A stretch of DNA of 36,794 bases. It comes from Marmoricola sp. GTDB taxonomy: Bacteria; Actinomycetota; Actinomycetes; Propionibacteriales; Nocardioidaceae. Shown piece by piece: positions 15,344 through 23,520 of the stretch. How positions within the stretch are numbered: the first letter of the stretch is position 1; the number at the start of each line of letters is the position of its first letter. A model generated the notes under the pieces. That model saw nothing but the letters and a program-made list of their open reading frames with translations. It was not told the origin of the DNA and searched no databases. Location: the NCBI RefSeq assembly GCF_025965215.1, contig NZ_JAOPXI010000096.1, positions 1 through 36,794 of the forward strand, given 5' to 3'. Position numbers and translations under genes: made by a program.

Positions 15344-17122
15344 TCACCGCGCCACGACGCCGGGAAGGACCCGTGTGCCCTCCTTCTGAACGGCCCGCAA
15401 CCTGCTCGGGTCGAGGCCCAGAAGCGCGAGGATCGTCGGGGCGACCTGGGTGGTCTCGACCGAGCGGGACCTGACCCCAGCGGGCGTGCCAGGTCCGGCG
15501 ACGATCATCAGGACGTGCCGGTCCCCCGTGTTCATGCCACCGTGCTCGGCGAGCTTCGTCGGCTTCGCGTAGACGACGCCGACCTGGACCTTCCCGAACA
15601 CGTCCGGGTAGTGACCGTTGTTGACCGGTACGCCGAAGAAGCCGGCCACCGCTGAGCCGGCCCAGATCTGCGCAAGGCCCGAGTGCTGGACGGTGACCGG
15701 GTTCTTGTTCACGTCGAAACCCGAGGCCGTGTGGTTCCACAGATAGGTCTTGACGAAGTTGTCAGCGGCCTGGGAGTTGTCCGAGAGGTAGGACTGCCAG
15801 AGGTCGTCGTCGGTGCCCGCCACGATCAGCTTGGTGTTGCTCGGGTGCGTCAGCGCCCAGGCAGCGTTGATCGCGTCGATGATCGGGCCGTCCTGGACGG
15901 TGATCAGCTTCTTCGGGTCCTGCGGCGACTGGCCGTGCTTGGCGGTGATGATGATCGTCGTGGAACCAGCGAGGCCGTCCTGGCGGAGCTGGGCGACCAT
16001 GCGGCCGAGTTGAGTGTTGACGTAGCCGAGGGCGCTGGAGAGGACCGGACCGGGGACGAGCTTGCCGCCGACCCACTGGTAGCCACCTGCCTGAGGAGCG
16101 CTGGTGCTGTAGGAGCCGTCAGCGTGCTTGATCAGCGTCGTTGGAGTCGAGCGGATCTTCTGCGCGACCGAGACGGCCTGGAAGTTCATGCCGAAGATCG
16201 CCGGGGTGCCGACGTGGGTCTTGCCCGAGTGGTCCCGACCGTCGATCTCGTTCAGGATGGCTTTGACCTTGTAGCCGTCGTACTGCTTGGTGGCAGCGTC
16301 GATGTGGGCCCAGTCGTCGTCCTGCGGGTACGGGACTCCGTTCGGCATCACAGCCTGGGAGTCGATCTCCGGACCGAAGTAGTCGTCGATGCTCTTGCCG
16401 TTCGAGCCAGGTCCGTTGAACGACATGTAGACGGCGTGCTTGTCGGACCACGCCGTACGCAGGCCCGCCCGGTGGATCACCTGGAAGATCGAGTTGTCGC
16501 CCAGGTAGTTCCACGGAGAGATGTTCTTGCAGGTGGCCGGGTTGACCGGGAAGGTCGCCCAGTTGAACGACGAGGCGTTGTTCTTGAGGTTCATGATCTT
16601 GGCCGGGTTGGTGTCGTGACCACCGGCATAGATCGAGCCGTTCTCGTCGAAGGACGGGAAGGTCCCGTTCGATGGGTTCACGAAGTCGGGAACGGCCGCC
16701 AGCTTGTCGTCGGGTGAGTCGTAGATGACGTCGCCGCCGGTGGCGGGGTGTCCCGGCGTACAGGCAGCGCCAGGCTCGTCGGTCTTGTGGCTGTACTCGA
16801 CGTCGTAGTAGATCCCCGTCGACTTGGGGTTACCGCCGGTCATCAGCGCCGTACCGCCCGGATCGGAGTCCGACGGGTTGGACGCCGCCGCGTTGGTGAA
16901 CTCGAGACCACGATGAGTCAACCGAGCAAGCGTCGAGTGCGGGTGCTTGGCGATGTACCAAGCAAGGTCGCTTTGGTGCATGCCGTCGATCGAGATCAGC
17001 AGCACGTGCTTGCTCTGCGGGCGAGCGGGCTGAGCACCAGCGCTCAGGACCGGAAACGCAGCCAGGGCTGCGACGGAAACCGTCGCAAGTCCGATTGCGG
17101 CCGGACGGGCGTACTTCAACAT
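15344..17122 (-). CDS. Secreted alkaline-phosphatase-superfamily protein (type I phosphodiesterase/nucleotide pyrophosphatase)
   Basis: A 592-residue protein. A signal peptide covers about residues 1-30 (KYARPAAIG, hydrophobic core, AGAQPA cleavage area). The metal site of the superfamily is visible: LISIDGMHQSDL at the start, the nucleophile region GGTALMTGG, ITAKHGQSP, and EHGGMNTGDRHV near the C terminus, then APTILALLGLDPSRL. It should hydrolyse phosphate mono- or diesters outside the membrane. GGAGAG precedes the ATG. The promoter region carries PHO-box-like repeats, so phosphate starvation control is likely, and a strong terminator follows. Confidence 0.87.
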   Translation of the reverse strand: MLKYARPAAIGLATVSVAALAAFPVLSAGAQPARPQSKHVLLISIDGMHQSDLAWYIAKHPHSTLARLTHRGLEFTNAAASNPSDSDPGGTALMTGGNPKSTGIYYDVEYSHKTDEPGAACTPGHPATGGDVIYDSPDDKLAAVPDFVNPSNGTFPSFDENGSIYAGGHDTNPAKIMNLKNNASSFNWATFPVNPATCKNISPWNYLGDNSIFQVIHRAGLRTAWSDKHAVYMSFNGPGSNGKSIDDYFGPEIDSQAVMPNGVPYPQDDDWAHIDAATKQYDGYKVKAILNEIDGRDHSGKTHVGTPAIFGMNFQAVSVAQKIRSTPTTLIKHADGSYSTSAPQAGGYQWVGGKLVPGPVLSSALGYVNTQLGRMVAQLRQDGLAGSTTIIITAKHGQSPQDPKKLITVQDGPIIDAINAAWALTHPSNTKLIVAGTDDDLWQSYLSDNSQAADNFVKTYLWNHTASGFDVNKNPVTVQHSGLAQIWAGSAVAGFFGVPVNNGHYPDVFGKVQVGVVYAKPTKLAEHGGMNTGDRHVLMIVAGPGTPAGVRSRSVETTQVAPTILALLGLDPSRLRAVQKEGTRVLPGVVAR

Positions 17123-17187
17123 CGGCTCTCCAGGGATTCGAGATGGGCAACCTCACACAGTGGTGTGCGCCCTGTATGCGTATTCGT

Positions 17188-17220
17188 CCCAGGTGAGCGT
17201 CAGGTGAAGACCAGGTGTCC
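17188..17220 (-). promoter_or_regulatory. PHO-box-like direct repeats
   Basis: Three head-to-tail 11-base units, GGACACCTGGT, CTTCACCTGAC and GCTCACCTGGG, share CACCTG at an exact 11-base period. Actinobacterial PhoP binds 11-base direct repeats of the GTTCACC type. The units lie about 65-100 bases before the phosphatase ATG, with CATACA as a possible -10 just downstream. Confidence 0.55.
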
Positions 17221-17349
17221 AAAGCCTGACGCCTCGCGCTCGAACGCGCCTCACCACACCTCGGTAAGCTCGACGACCGATGCGCAGCGTGTCGGTCCTC
17301 CGCGTTGCCTGATCACGACCGACGGGGGTGCACACCGGTTGAAACCAGG

Positions 17350-17371
17350 AAGCCGCCCCGAAGGGCGGCTT
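17350..17371 (-). terminator. Terminator hairpin after tRNA-Ala
   Basis: On the minus strand, AGCCGCCC and GGGCGGCT pair around a TTCG tetraloop directly after the tRNA 3' end. The U tract is short, as is common in high-GC genomes. Confidence 0.6.
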
Positions 17372-17447
17372 TGGTGGAGCTGAGGGGACTCGAACCCCTG
17401 ACCCTCTGCATGCCATGCAGATGCGCTACCAGCTGCGCCACAGCCCC
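17372..17447 (-). tRNA. tRNA-Ala (anticodon GGC), CCA encoded
   Basis: A full cloverleaf of 76 bases including the encoded CCA. The acceptor GGGGCTG pairs with CAGCTCC and includes the G3-U70 pair that marks alanine tRNAs. The anticodon arm TCTGC-ATGGCAT-GCAGA presents GGC (Ala, GCC codons), and the T arm has GGTTCGAGTCC. Nothing suggests an integrated element at its 3' end. Confidence 0.96.
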
Positions 17448-17485
17448 ATCGCCCTCAGAATTTCCTGCGGGCAACTCGGAGAATG

Positions 17486-18142
17486 TTAGCCAACCGGTGC
17501 CTCGGATGCGAAATCGGGTCCATGGATCGCGGGGTGGGCCGTCTCGTTGTACGACGCGAGCCTGATACCGCGTCCGCCGGCGTCGTCCTCGAGCACCACC
17601 CACCCGCAGTTGTCGAGTCCGCGCAGGCTCGCGCCGATCTGCTCGGGCCAGCCCAGGAACGCGACCAGGCACACCGTGAGGCAGGCTCCGTGCGAGATCA
17701 CGACGCCGGTGCTGTCCGCGGGGATCGCGGCCCAGATCTCCTCCAGCGCCGGCACCATCCGGTCGATCACCTGTTGGGACGTCTCGGCGCCCGGAACGCC
17801 GCCGGTGATGTGGCCGCCTTGCCAGGCTGCGTAGGCAGCCGGGTACTGCGCAGCGAACTCGGCTGCCGTTAGGCCGGCGCGCTCCCCCACGTCGAACTCC
17901 CGCAGCCGGGCGTCGAAGGTGGCTTCCAGCCCTGTCTCGGCGCTGACGTAGGCGGCTGTCTCCCGAGCCCGGGCGAGGTCGCTGCACCACAGCGCCACCG
18001 GATCCATCTGGGCGACGTACGGCGCCATCGCGCGTGCCTGCTCCCGGCCGGTCTCATCGATCCCGACGTCGGTGTGCCCCTGCGCGCGACCCTCCAGGTT
18101 CCACGCGGTCCGGCCGTGGCGGACCAGGACGAGTCGCCTCAT
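17486..18142 (-). CDS. gpgP: Histidine phosphatase family protein, probable glucosyl-3-phosphoglycerate phosphatase
   Basis: A 218-residue phosphoglycerate-mutase-fold enzyme with the phosphohistidine motif RHGRTAWN (His9), the second-half histidine in VISHGACL, and SDLARARETA. In Mycobacterium tuberculosis the gene beside rsfS and nadD in this order is Rv2419c, GpgP, which makes glucosylglycerate for methylglucose lipopolysaccharides. The position-based assignment is good but broad-specificity phosphatase activity is possible. Its ATG overlaps the rsfS stop by one base (TGATG). Confidence 0.8.
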   Translation of the reverse strand: MRRLVLVRHGRTAWNLEGRAQGHTDVGIDETGREQARAMAPYVAQMDPVALWCSDLARARETAAYVSAETGLEATFDARLREFDVGERAGLTAAEFAAQYPAAYAAWQGGHITGGVPGAETSQQVIDRMVPALEEIWAAIPADSTGVVISHGACLTVCLVAFLGWPEQIGASLRGLDNCGWVVLEDDAGGRGIRLASYNETAHPAIHGPDFASEAPVG

Positions 18143-18537
18143 CAGTCGCGTGAGGGCACCGGTGGAGCGATCGGCCCGACCGCCTCGCTCACGTCGATCG
18201 CCGGACAGTCGCGCCAGAGGCGCTCAAGGGCGTAGAAGGAACGCTCCTCGGTGTGCTGCACGTGCACGACGATGTCGGCGTAGTCGATCAGCGCCCAGCG
18301 GCCGTCACGGACGCCTTCACGGCGTACGGGCTTGGCGCCCAGCTCACGCAACCGGTCCTCGATCTCGTCGACCACCGACTTGACCTGGCGTTCGTTGGCA
18401 GCGGTGGCGACCAGGAACGCGTCGGTGATCACGAGCTGGTCGGAGACGTCGAAGGCGACGATGTCGGTGGCGAGCTTGTCCGAGGCGGCTGCGGCAGCGG
18501 CCTGGATCATCTCGAGGGCCTTGGGTGTGGCGGTCAT
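18142..18537 (-). CDS. rsfS: Ribosome silencing factor RsfS
   Basis: A 131-residue RsfS/Iojap protein. Family pattern: [20 protein letters not shown], then [28 protein letters not shown]. It binds L14 (uL14) on the large subunit and blocks subunit joining under starvation. A proline-rich tail [10 protein letters not shown] follows the domain. The ATG overlaps the nadD stop by four bases (ATGA), making nadD-rsfS-gpgP one coupled operon. Confidence 0.95.
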   Translation of the reverse strand: MTATPKALEMIQAAAAAASDKLATDIVAFDVSDQLVITDAFLVATAANERQVKSVVDEIEDRLRELGAKPVRREGVRDGRWALIDYADIVVHVQHTEERSFYALERLWRDCPAIDVSEAVGPIAPPVPSRD

Positions 18538-19115
18538 GAGGGTGCTCCGTAGAGGTTGTGCTTCGCGATGTACTGGACGACGCCGTCAGGCACGAGGTAC
18601 CAGACGGGCTGGCCGTCAGCAGTACGCCGTCGGCAGTCGGTGGAGGAGATCGCCAGGGCGGGGATCTCCAGGATGGTCACACGGTCGGTGGGGATGTCGC
18701 GCAGCGACGCGGTGTCCATCTCGTAGCCGGGCCGGGTGCAGCCGACGAAGTGCGCCAGGTCGAAGAGCTCAGAGGCGTCGCGCCAGGTGAAGATCTCGGT
18801 CAGGGCATCGGCACCGGTGATGAAGAACAGGTCGGCATCGGGCATCGCCACGCTCAGGTCGCGCAGCGTGTCGATCGTGTACGTCGGCCCGTCGCGATCG
18901 ATGTCGACGCGCGACACGGTGAACCGCGGGTTCGCAGCGGTGGCGATCACCGTCATCAGGTAGCGGTGCTCGGCGGAGGTGACCACGTGGCCCGACTTCT
19001 GCCAAGGGCGGCCGGTCGGCACGAAGACGACCTCGTCGAGGTCGAAGGAGGCCTGCACCTCGCTGGCGGCTACGAGGTGGCCGTGGTGCACGGGGTCGAA
19101 CGTTCCACCCATCAC
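18534..19115 (-). CDS. nadD: Nicotinate-nucleotide adenylyltransferase
   Basis: A 193-residue NadD with the nucleotidyltransferase signature [11 protein letters not shown] at the very start and the second motif ISSTDCRRR near residue 167. It converts nicotinate mononucleotide and ATP to deamido-NAD, the last committed adenylylation of NAD synthesis. The start may be GTG 19115 or ATG 19112; both keep the signature whole. It follows the 48-residue membrane protein by 41 bases. Confidence 0.94.
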   Translation of the reverse strand: MMGGTFDPVHHGHLVAASEVQASFDLDEVVFVPTGRPWQKSGHVVTSAEHRYLMTVIATAANPRFTVSRVDIDRDGPTYTIDTLRDLSVAMPDADLFFITGADALTEIFTWRDASELFDLAHFVGCTRPGYEMDTASLRDIPTDRVTILEIPALAISSTDCRRRTADGQPVWYLVPDGVVQYIAKHNLYGAPS

Positions 19116-19156
19116 CCCGACTCGGCGACGGGTCCCGACGGGCGCGGAGGCGACGT

Positions 19157-19303
19157 TCAGGAGTGCTCGCGACCCTTGCCGAAGGAGAGCAGGGCGGCCA
19201 TCGCGCCGAACAGGCCCACGAGGATGCCGCCACCCACGACGTACGGCGCGTGGAAGCTGCCTTCGTGAGCGGTGGTCTGCAGCGCGGCGAGCAGGATCGT
19301 CAT
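19157..19303 (-). CDS. Small single-pass membrane protein upstream of nadD
   Basis: A 48-residue protein (ATG 19303). [15 protein letters not shown] leads into one membrane helix (about 21-41) and a basic tail SFGKGREHS. The type is common just ahead of nadD in actinobacteria with no known function. TAAGGT (19311-19316) seven bases before the ATG fits a leaderless transcript that likely continues into nadD, rsfS and gpgP. Confidence 0.72.
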   Translation of the reverse strand: MTILLAALQTTAHEGSFHAPYVVGGGILVGLFGAMAALLSFGKGREHS

Positions 19304-19310
19304 GCCCGGT

Positions 19311-19316
19311 ACCTTA
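19311..19316 (-). promoter_or_regulatory. Probable leaderless -10 element for the nadD operon
   Basis: TAAGGT ends seven bases before the ATG at 19303; no ribosome-binding sequence is present. Confidence 0.5.
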
Positions 19317-19331
19317 CCGGGCCCGGCTTCC

Positions 19332-20531
19332 TCAGGCGCGCGCAGCCAGCAGCGCGGACACCATCGTCTCCAGGCGTGGCAGATCGACGGTGATGTCGGC
19401 CACCACGAACTCGCCGCGGCTGATCCCGGCCGCGGGCCCCGCGCCGGAGAGGTACTGGTACTCCAGGCCCTCCACCCCGCAGGTCATCTTCCAGTAGTCG
19501 GCGACCATGGACTGGCTCGGGAAGAGCTCCAGCAGAGCCGATCCGGGGCTGCAGAACGGCAGGTTCGCCAGCGATGCCCCGTGCGGCGCGACGATCACGT
19601 CGGCCTCGGCGAACGTCCGGATCTGGTCGACGACCGCGAGCGAGCCCGGGTCGACGACCTCGAAGCCCAAGGGCTCCAGCAGGGCCAGCACCTCGGTCTC
19701 GTTGAGCACGGCCCGGTTGTGCCGGCCAGCGCGACGGGCCAGGTAGATGTTGCGGCCGGGAACCCGGCTGGTTCCCGGCGGCACGAGCCGCTCCCGCAGC
19801 AGCCGTGAGACCCATGGCGGATTCCGCTCGATCGTCGAGGCGAGACCCGGCACCACCAGTGTCTGGGCCCGCACGTGGCGGACCTGGTCGCTGTCGATGA
19901 TCTGGTCCGCCCCGATCCCCCAGAGCTCCAGGAGCTCCTGCTGGAACCGGGTCGTGCGCGGGACGTACCAGCGGTCCGGGCGTTCGACACCGGCCTGTTC
20001 CAGGACCGCCACGCGGGGCAGGACGTCGTGCAGGAAGTGGTAGTAGTTCGCGTCCCCGCGCGTGGTCAGCACGCCGAGTCGGCCCGGGACCTCCACCGGC
20101 GGTTGCGGGAACGGGTGCAGGTACATCGGGTGCTGCCGGGGCTTCGTCGTACCGAAGTACCAGCACTGCTCCCACAGCCAGCGGTTCTGGTTGGTGATCA
20201 CCACGGAGTGCGGCGCCAGCACCCGACCCCCGGCCAGCTCGACGACGCCCACCCGCGGGACCGTCTCGCTCAGCGCCTCCTCGAAGCACCAGTACCGCTC
20301 GGGGAAGCCGAGCGGACGAGCCCGATGCAGGACCTCCTCGGGTCGGGCGAGCGTGAAGGTCCCGCCGTCAGCGGCAGCATCCTCCATGGTCATCGCAACG
20401 CCGTCGGGCAACCAGCCCTCGCGCATCCGACTCATCCGGACGGTGGCAGGCGCGACCGCCCGGGTGCCCGCGGTGTAGGCGCGCTTCAGTGGCCCGAAAT
20501 ACGGCCGCAGGTTCTCCGAGAGACGGACCAC
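19332..20531 (-). CDS. GT61-family glycosyltransferase
   Basis: A 399-residue protein of the GT61 (DUF563) type. Family stretches: GVLTTRGDANYYHFLHDVLPRV, DRWYVPRTTRFQQELLELWG, RNIYLARR, ADVIVAPHGASLANLPFCSPGSALLELFPS. Bacterial GT61 enzymes are usually capsular or cell-wall polysaccharide glycosyltransferases; donor and acceptor are unknown. The GTG at 20531 lies 15 bases after the tandem methyltransferase stop, so the two are one operon. Confidence 0.85.
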   Translation of the reverse strand: MVRLSENLRPYFGPLKRAYTAGTRAVAPATVRMSRMREGWLPDGVAMTMEDAAADGGTFTLARPEEVLHRARPLGFPERYWCFEEALSETVPRVGVVELAGGRVLAPHSVVITNQNRWLWEQCWYFGTTKPRQHPMYLHPFPQPPVEVPGRLGVLTTRGDANYYHFLHDVLPRVAVLEQAGVERPDRWYVPRTTRFQQELLELWGIGADQIIDSDQVRHVRAQTLVVPGLASTIERNPPWVSRLLRERLVPPGTSRVPGRNIYLARRAGRHNRAVLNETEVLALLEPLGFEVVDPGSLAVVDQIRTFAEADVIVAPHGASLANLPFCSPGSALLELFPSQSMVADYWKMTCGVEGLEYQYLSGAGPAAGISRGEFVVADITVDLPRLETMVSALLAARA

Positions 20532-20546
20532 GTCGCTGCCGCCGGG

Positions 20547-22244
20547 TCAGGAGTTGGCGAAGCCCACGGGCCCACGCGCCAGCCAGGCCAGGCCGAGGTC
20601 GGCCCGCTCCGGGCGGTGCCCGACCAGGTGGAGACCGACGCCGGCGAACCAGGCGCGCAGCTCGGACCAGGACTCACCCGGGATGTCGTGGTACTCCAGG
20701 ACGACGCGCTCGACGTCGGCCCAGCTCTCGGGCGAGGACCGGTACGCCAGCTGGTACTCGCCGCCCTCGCAGTCCAGCTTGACGAAGGTCACCGGACCGG
20801 GGGCCTGCGCGATCGCATCGTCGAAGCTGAGCGTGGCGACCTTCACCCCGGCGCCGGCCGCATGCGGGTCGTCGACCGGGTGGCCGTCGACCAGACCGCT
20901 GTGCACGCTGGCGTCACCGTGGTCGTCGAACAGGGCGAAGCCGGTCTCGCCGGACAGGGCGGCCTCCACCACCGTGAGCCGGTTGCCCAGCCCGTTCTGG
21001 TCGATGTTGCGCTGCAGGTACGCCGCGGTCGTCGTCGAGGGCTCGAAGCAGGTGACCGTGGCCGCGGGCAGCACCTCGGCCAGATGGCAGGCGAAGGTGC
21101 CGACGTGCGCACCGATGTCGAAGGCATGGATCGGCTTGCTGCGGTAGGGCTCCAGGAACCAGTCGAGCTCGTAGCCGTCCTCGGCGTACTGCTCGTACGC
21201 CGGCAGCCGCGCGCCGGGCGCGTTGGGTGAGGTGATCCTCTGGCCCGAGCGGGTCTCGAACGTCAGTTCGGCGGGACCGCGACCGGCCTTCTCCAGGGCC
21301 AGGCCGGAGAGCAACGAGGGCCAGTTGGTGAAGGCCGTGCGGGTCTGGGCGACGCGACGGACCTCGTAGGCCAGCTTGCTCGCGCGCGAACGTCGTCCGG
21401 AACCCTCGTGGTCACGCAACGGCGTCCGGGAGAGCCAGGCGGTGCCCGCGATCGGCGACCGGATGTCGCGCAGGACGTGCAGACCGACCGACGCGAACCA
21501 GGCGCGCAGCTCCTCCCACGACTCGTCGGGCATCGTGTGGTACTCGAGAACGAGACGCTGGACGTTGGCCCAGCTCTCCTTCGAGGACTTGTAGACCAGG
21601 TCGTACTCGCCGCCCTCGCAGTCCATCTTGATGAGCTCGACCGGACCGCGTGCCGCAGCGACGACTTCGTCGAACGCGACCGTCTCGACCCGTACGCCGG
21701 ATCCGTCGATGTGGCCTTCGAACGCGATGTGGTTATGGCCCGAGCCGGCTCCCTGGAGGTCGAAGATCGCGAAGCCGGTCTCACCCGCGAGGGCCTTCTG
21801 GAACGTGTGGATCCGGTCGGTGTTGCCGTTGACCTCGACGTTGCCCTTGAGGAACTGGAAGGTGTCCGGGGACGGCTCGAAGCAGTCGGCCGTCGCACTC
21901 GGGTGGATGCTCACCAGGTGGGTCGAGAACGTGCCCACGTGGGCGCCGATGTCGAGGATGTGGATCGGGCGCTCGATCAGGTCGCCGAGGAACCAGCGCA
22001 GGTCGTAGCAGTCCTCCGCGAAGACCTCGTAGACCGGCACCCGGGCGCCCGGCGCATTGGGGATCGAGATCGTCTGTCCGCTGCGGGCGTGGAAGGTGAG
22101 GACCTCGGGGCCGTCAGCGACCTTCTCGCGGGCCATCCCGGCCAGCAGGCCCGGCCAGTTGGTGAAGGCCTGCGGAGTCTGCAGCAGGCGACGCAGCTCG
22201 TACCGCAGGACCCAGGCCCGGGAGTTGTCCGATTCAACGATCAC
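20547..22244 (-). CDS. Tandem-duplicated FkbM-family methyltransferase
   Basis: A 565-residue protein made of two copies of one FkbM methyltransferase unit. Copy 1 spans about 14-272 and copy 2 about 292-556. Each has TxxAFTNWP near its start, the SAM motif DIGAHVGTF (98-106 and 376-384, offset 278), CFEPS, and DCEGGEY. Both motif sets look intact, so both halves may be active. FkbM enzymes O-methylate sugars or polyketides. The GTG at 22244 is supported by TAGGCT seven bases upstream. It is followed by GT61, suggesting methylated surface glycans. Confidence 0.88.
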   Translation of the reverse strand: MIVESDNSRAWVLRYELRRLLQTPQAFTNWPGLLAGMAREKVADGPEVLTFHARSGQTISIPNAPGARVPVYEVFAEDCYDLRWFLGDLIERPIHILDIGAHVGTFSTHLVSIHPSATADCFEPSPDTFQFLKGNVEVNGNTDRIHTFQKALAGETGFAIFDLQGAGSGHNHIAFEGHIDGSGVRVETVAFDEVVAAARGPVELIKMDCEGGEYDLVYKSSKESWANVQRLVLEYHTMPDESWEELRAWFASVGLHVLRDIRSPIAGTAWLSRTPLRDHEGSGRRSRASKLAYEVRRVAQTRTAFTNWPSLLSGLALEKAGRGPAELTFETRSGQRITSPNAPGARLPAYEQYAEDGYELDWFLEPYRSKPIHAFDIGAHVGTFACHLAEVLPAATVTCFEPSTTTAAYLQRNIDQNGLGNRLTVVEAALSGETGFALFDDHGDASVHSGLVDGHPVDDPHAAGAGVKVATLSFDDAIAQAPGPVTFVKLDCEGGEYQLAYRSSPESWADVERVVLEYHDIPGESWSELRAWFAGVGLHLVGHRPERADLGLAWLARGPVGFANS

Positions 22245-22251
22245 GCGGCGC

Positions 22252-22257
22252 AGCCTA
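22252..22257 (-). promoter_or_regulatory. Probable leaderless -10 element for the FkbM-GT61 operon
   Basis: TAGGCT ends seven bases before the GTG at 22244. The same hexamer stands before the genes at 2872 and 14139. Confidence 0.5.
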
Positions 22258-22330
22258 CCCGCCGCCGCGTCCCGTCACTGCTGAGTCCGGAACTTTGGGC
22301 CGGACGCCGCGGAATCCCTCTGGTTCAGGG

Positions 22331-22804
22331 CTATCCGACCAGGCGCTCGACCAGGTGCTTCACCGCGCCGGCGCCCGCGAGGACCAGCCAGAAGCGGATG
22401 ATCCGCCCCCCGAGGACCGTGCTGAAGAAGAGCATGAGGTTCATCCGCAGAGACCCGGCGAGGACGGCGATCACGGCCAGCGGCGGGAACCCGGAGACGG
22501 CCGAGGCGAAGCAGATCGACCCGGCGAGGATCGGTCGGCCGACGATGCGCTCGTGCCACTTGGCGTAGGTGGCCTGCCACTTCTCGGCCTCCATCTTGCG
22601 CTTCAGCCAGCTGACCTTCATCGAGTGCACGCCGGCGTAGTACCAGATCACCTTGCCGATGGTCTGTCCGGAACCGGCCGCGGTCGCGATCAGCCACGTC
22701 GCGTGGTGACCCGGGGGGATGGCTCCCAGGTAGATCTCGAGGTTGAGGACAGGGATGAGGGCAGACGCGATCGAGAACAGGAACGTTCCCAGGATCAGCG
22801 TCAC
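22331..22804 (-). CDS. Small membrane protein, VTT/DedA (YqaA)-like
   Basis: A 157-residue membrane protein with about four helices. FLFSIASALIPVLNLEIYLG begins it, the central GQTIGKVIWYYAGVHS resembles the DedA/VTT glycine loop, and the end has a helix then GGRIIRFWLVLAGAG, as in SNARE-associated/VTT proteins. Family assignment is by pattern. DedA/VTT proteins move or flip lipids, which suits the neighbouring CDP-alcohol phosphatidyltransferase. GTG 22804 overlaps that gene's stop by four bases (GTGA). Confidence 0.68.
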   Translation of the reverse strand: MTLILGTFLFSIASALIPVLNLEIYLGAIPPGHHATWLIATAAGSGQTIGKVIWYYAGVHSMKVSWLKRKMEAEKWQATYAKWHERIVGRPILAGSICFASAVSGFPPLAVIAVLAGSLRMNLMLFFSTVLGGRIIRFWLVLAGAGAVKHLVERLVG

Positions 22805-23520
22805 GCCGTCGAGCTCCGGTCGACAGGGCGGCCGGGCGCGGTGGAGGTGCCGGTCGCCGTCGGGATCGGCAGCCCGATCCTCGCGAGCCGGACCAGCATG
22901 ACGACCTTGAAGACCAGCAGGCCGCCGGCGACGATCCCGCCGAGCCACGGCATCCGGGTGACCAGCAGGAACACCGCGAACAGCCCGGAGTTGACCGCCT
23001 TGGCCGGGTGCGACCAGTTCAGTCGGTAGATGGTCTGGTCGATCACGTAGAAGTAGTTGGGGCTGCGGATCTTCCAGGCCAGGAACGCGATCGAGAGGAA
23101 GCAGTCGATCACCATGAACTCGGAGAGGTAGAGCAGTACCGGGATCGTGAACTGCGGATGCAGCCAGGCCAGCCCGAAGTAGAACGCCGCTGCGCACATC
23201 CGGTCGCTCATGATGTCGATGACGGCACCGATCCGGGTCTCGTGGTGCATCCGGCGGGCCACCTGGCCGTCGAGGCTGTCCCCGGCCCAGTAGACGACCA
23301 GCGCGATCGTCATGAGCTTGAGTGCCGGGCTCCAGAACTCTCCGTTGTGCGGGATGCCGTCGTGCAGCGCGAACCCGACGATCACCAGCGTCGCAGTCGT
23401 CCGGATGAACGTGATGACCGTCGCCGGGGTCAGGAAGCGTTCGGTGGCGGTGTCGGCCCAGACATCGAGCTCGGCCGCGGTGACCTTGCCGTCGCGCAGC
23501 GCGTCGGCGTCAACGGACAT
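22801..23520 (-). CDS. CDP-alcohol phosphatidyltransferase family protein
   Basis: A 239-residue membrane enzyme with the complete catalytic signature D-x2-DG-x2-AR-x8-G-x3-D-x3-D within [27 protein letters not shown] (about residues 80-106). It transfers a phosphatidyl group from CDP-diacylglycerol to an alcohol; glycerol phosphate, inositol phosphate or another acceptor cannot be told apart here. A 50-residue N-terminal cytoplasmic part precedes the helices. Its ATG at 23520 overlaps the end of proA by 11 bases. Confidence 0.87.
   Translation of the reverse strand: MSVDADALRDGKVTAAELDVWADTATERFLTPATVITFIRTTATLVIVGFALHDGIPHNGEFWSPALKLMTIALVVYWAGDSLDGQVARRMHHETRIGAVIDIMSDRMCAAAFYFGLAWLHPQFTIPVLLYLSEFMVIDCFLSIAFLAWKIRSPNYFYVIDQTIYRLNWSHPAKAVNSGLFAVFLLVTRMPWLGGIVAGGLLVFKVVMLVRLARIGLPIPTATGTSTAPGRPVDRSSTA

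Noticed and set aside
17372-17447. tRNA-Ala as an attachment site of an integrated element
   Set aside because: No integrase, no direct repeat of the tRNA 3' end and ordinary core genes on both sides.
22285-22305. Six-pair hairpin (GTCCGG...CCGGAC) after the VTT-like gene as a terminator
   Set aside because: The stem is short, the loop is nine bases and no U tract follows; too weak to list.
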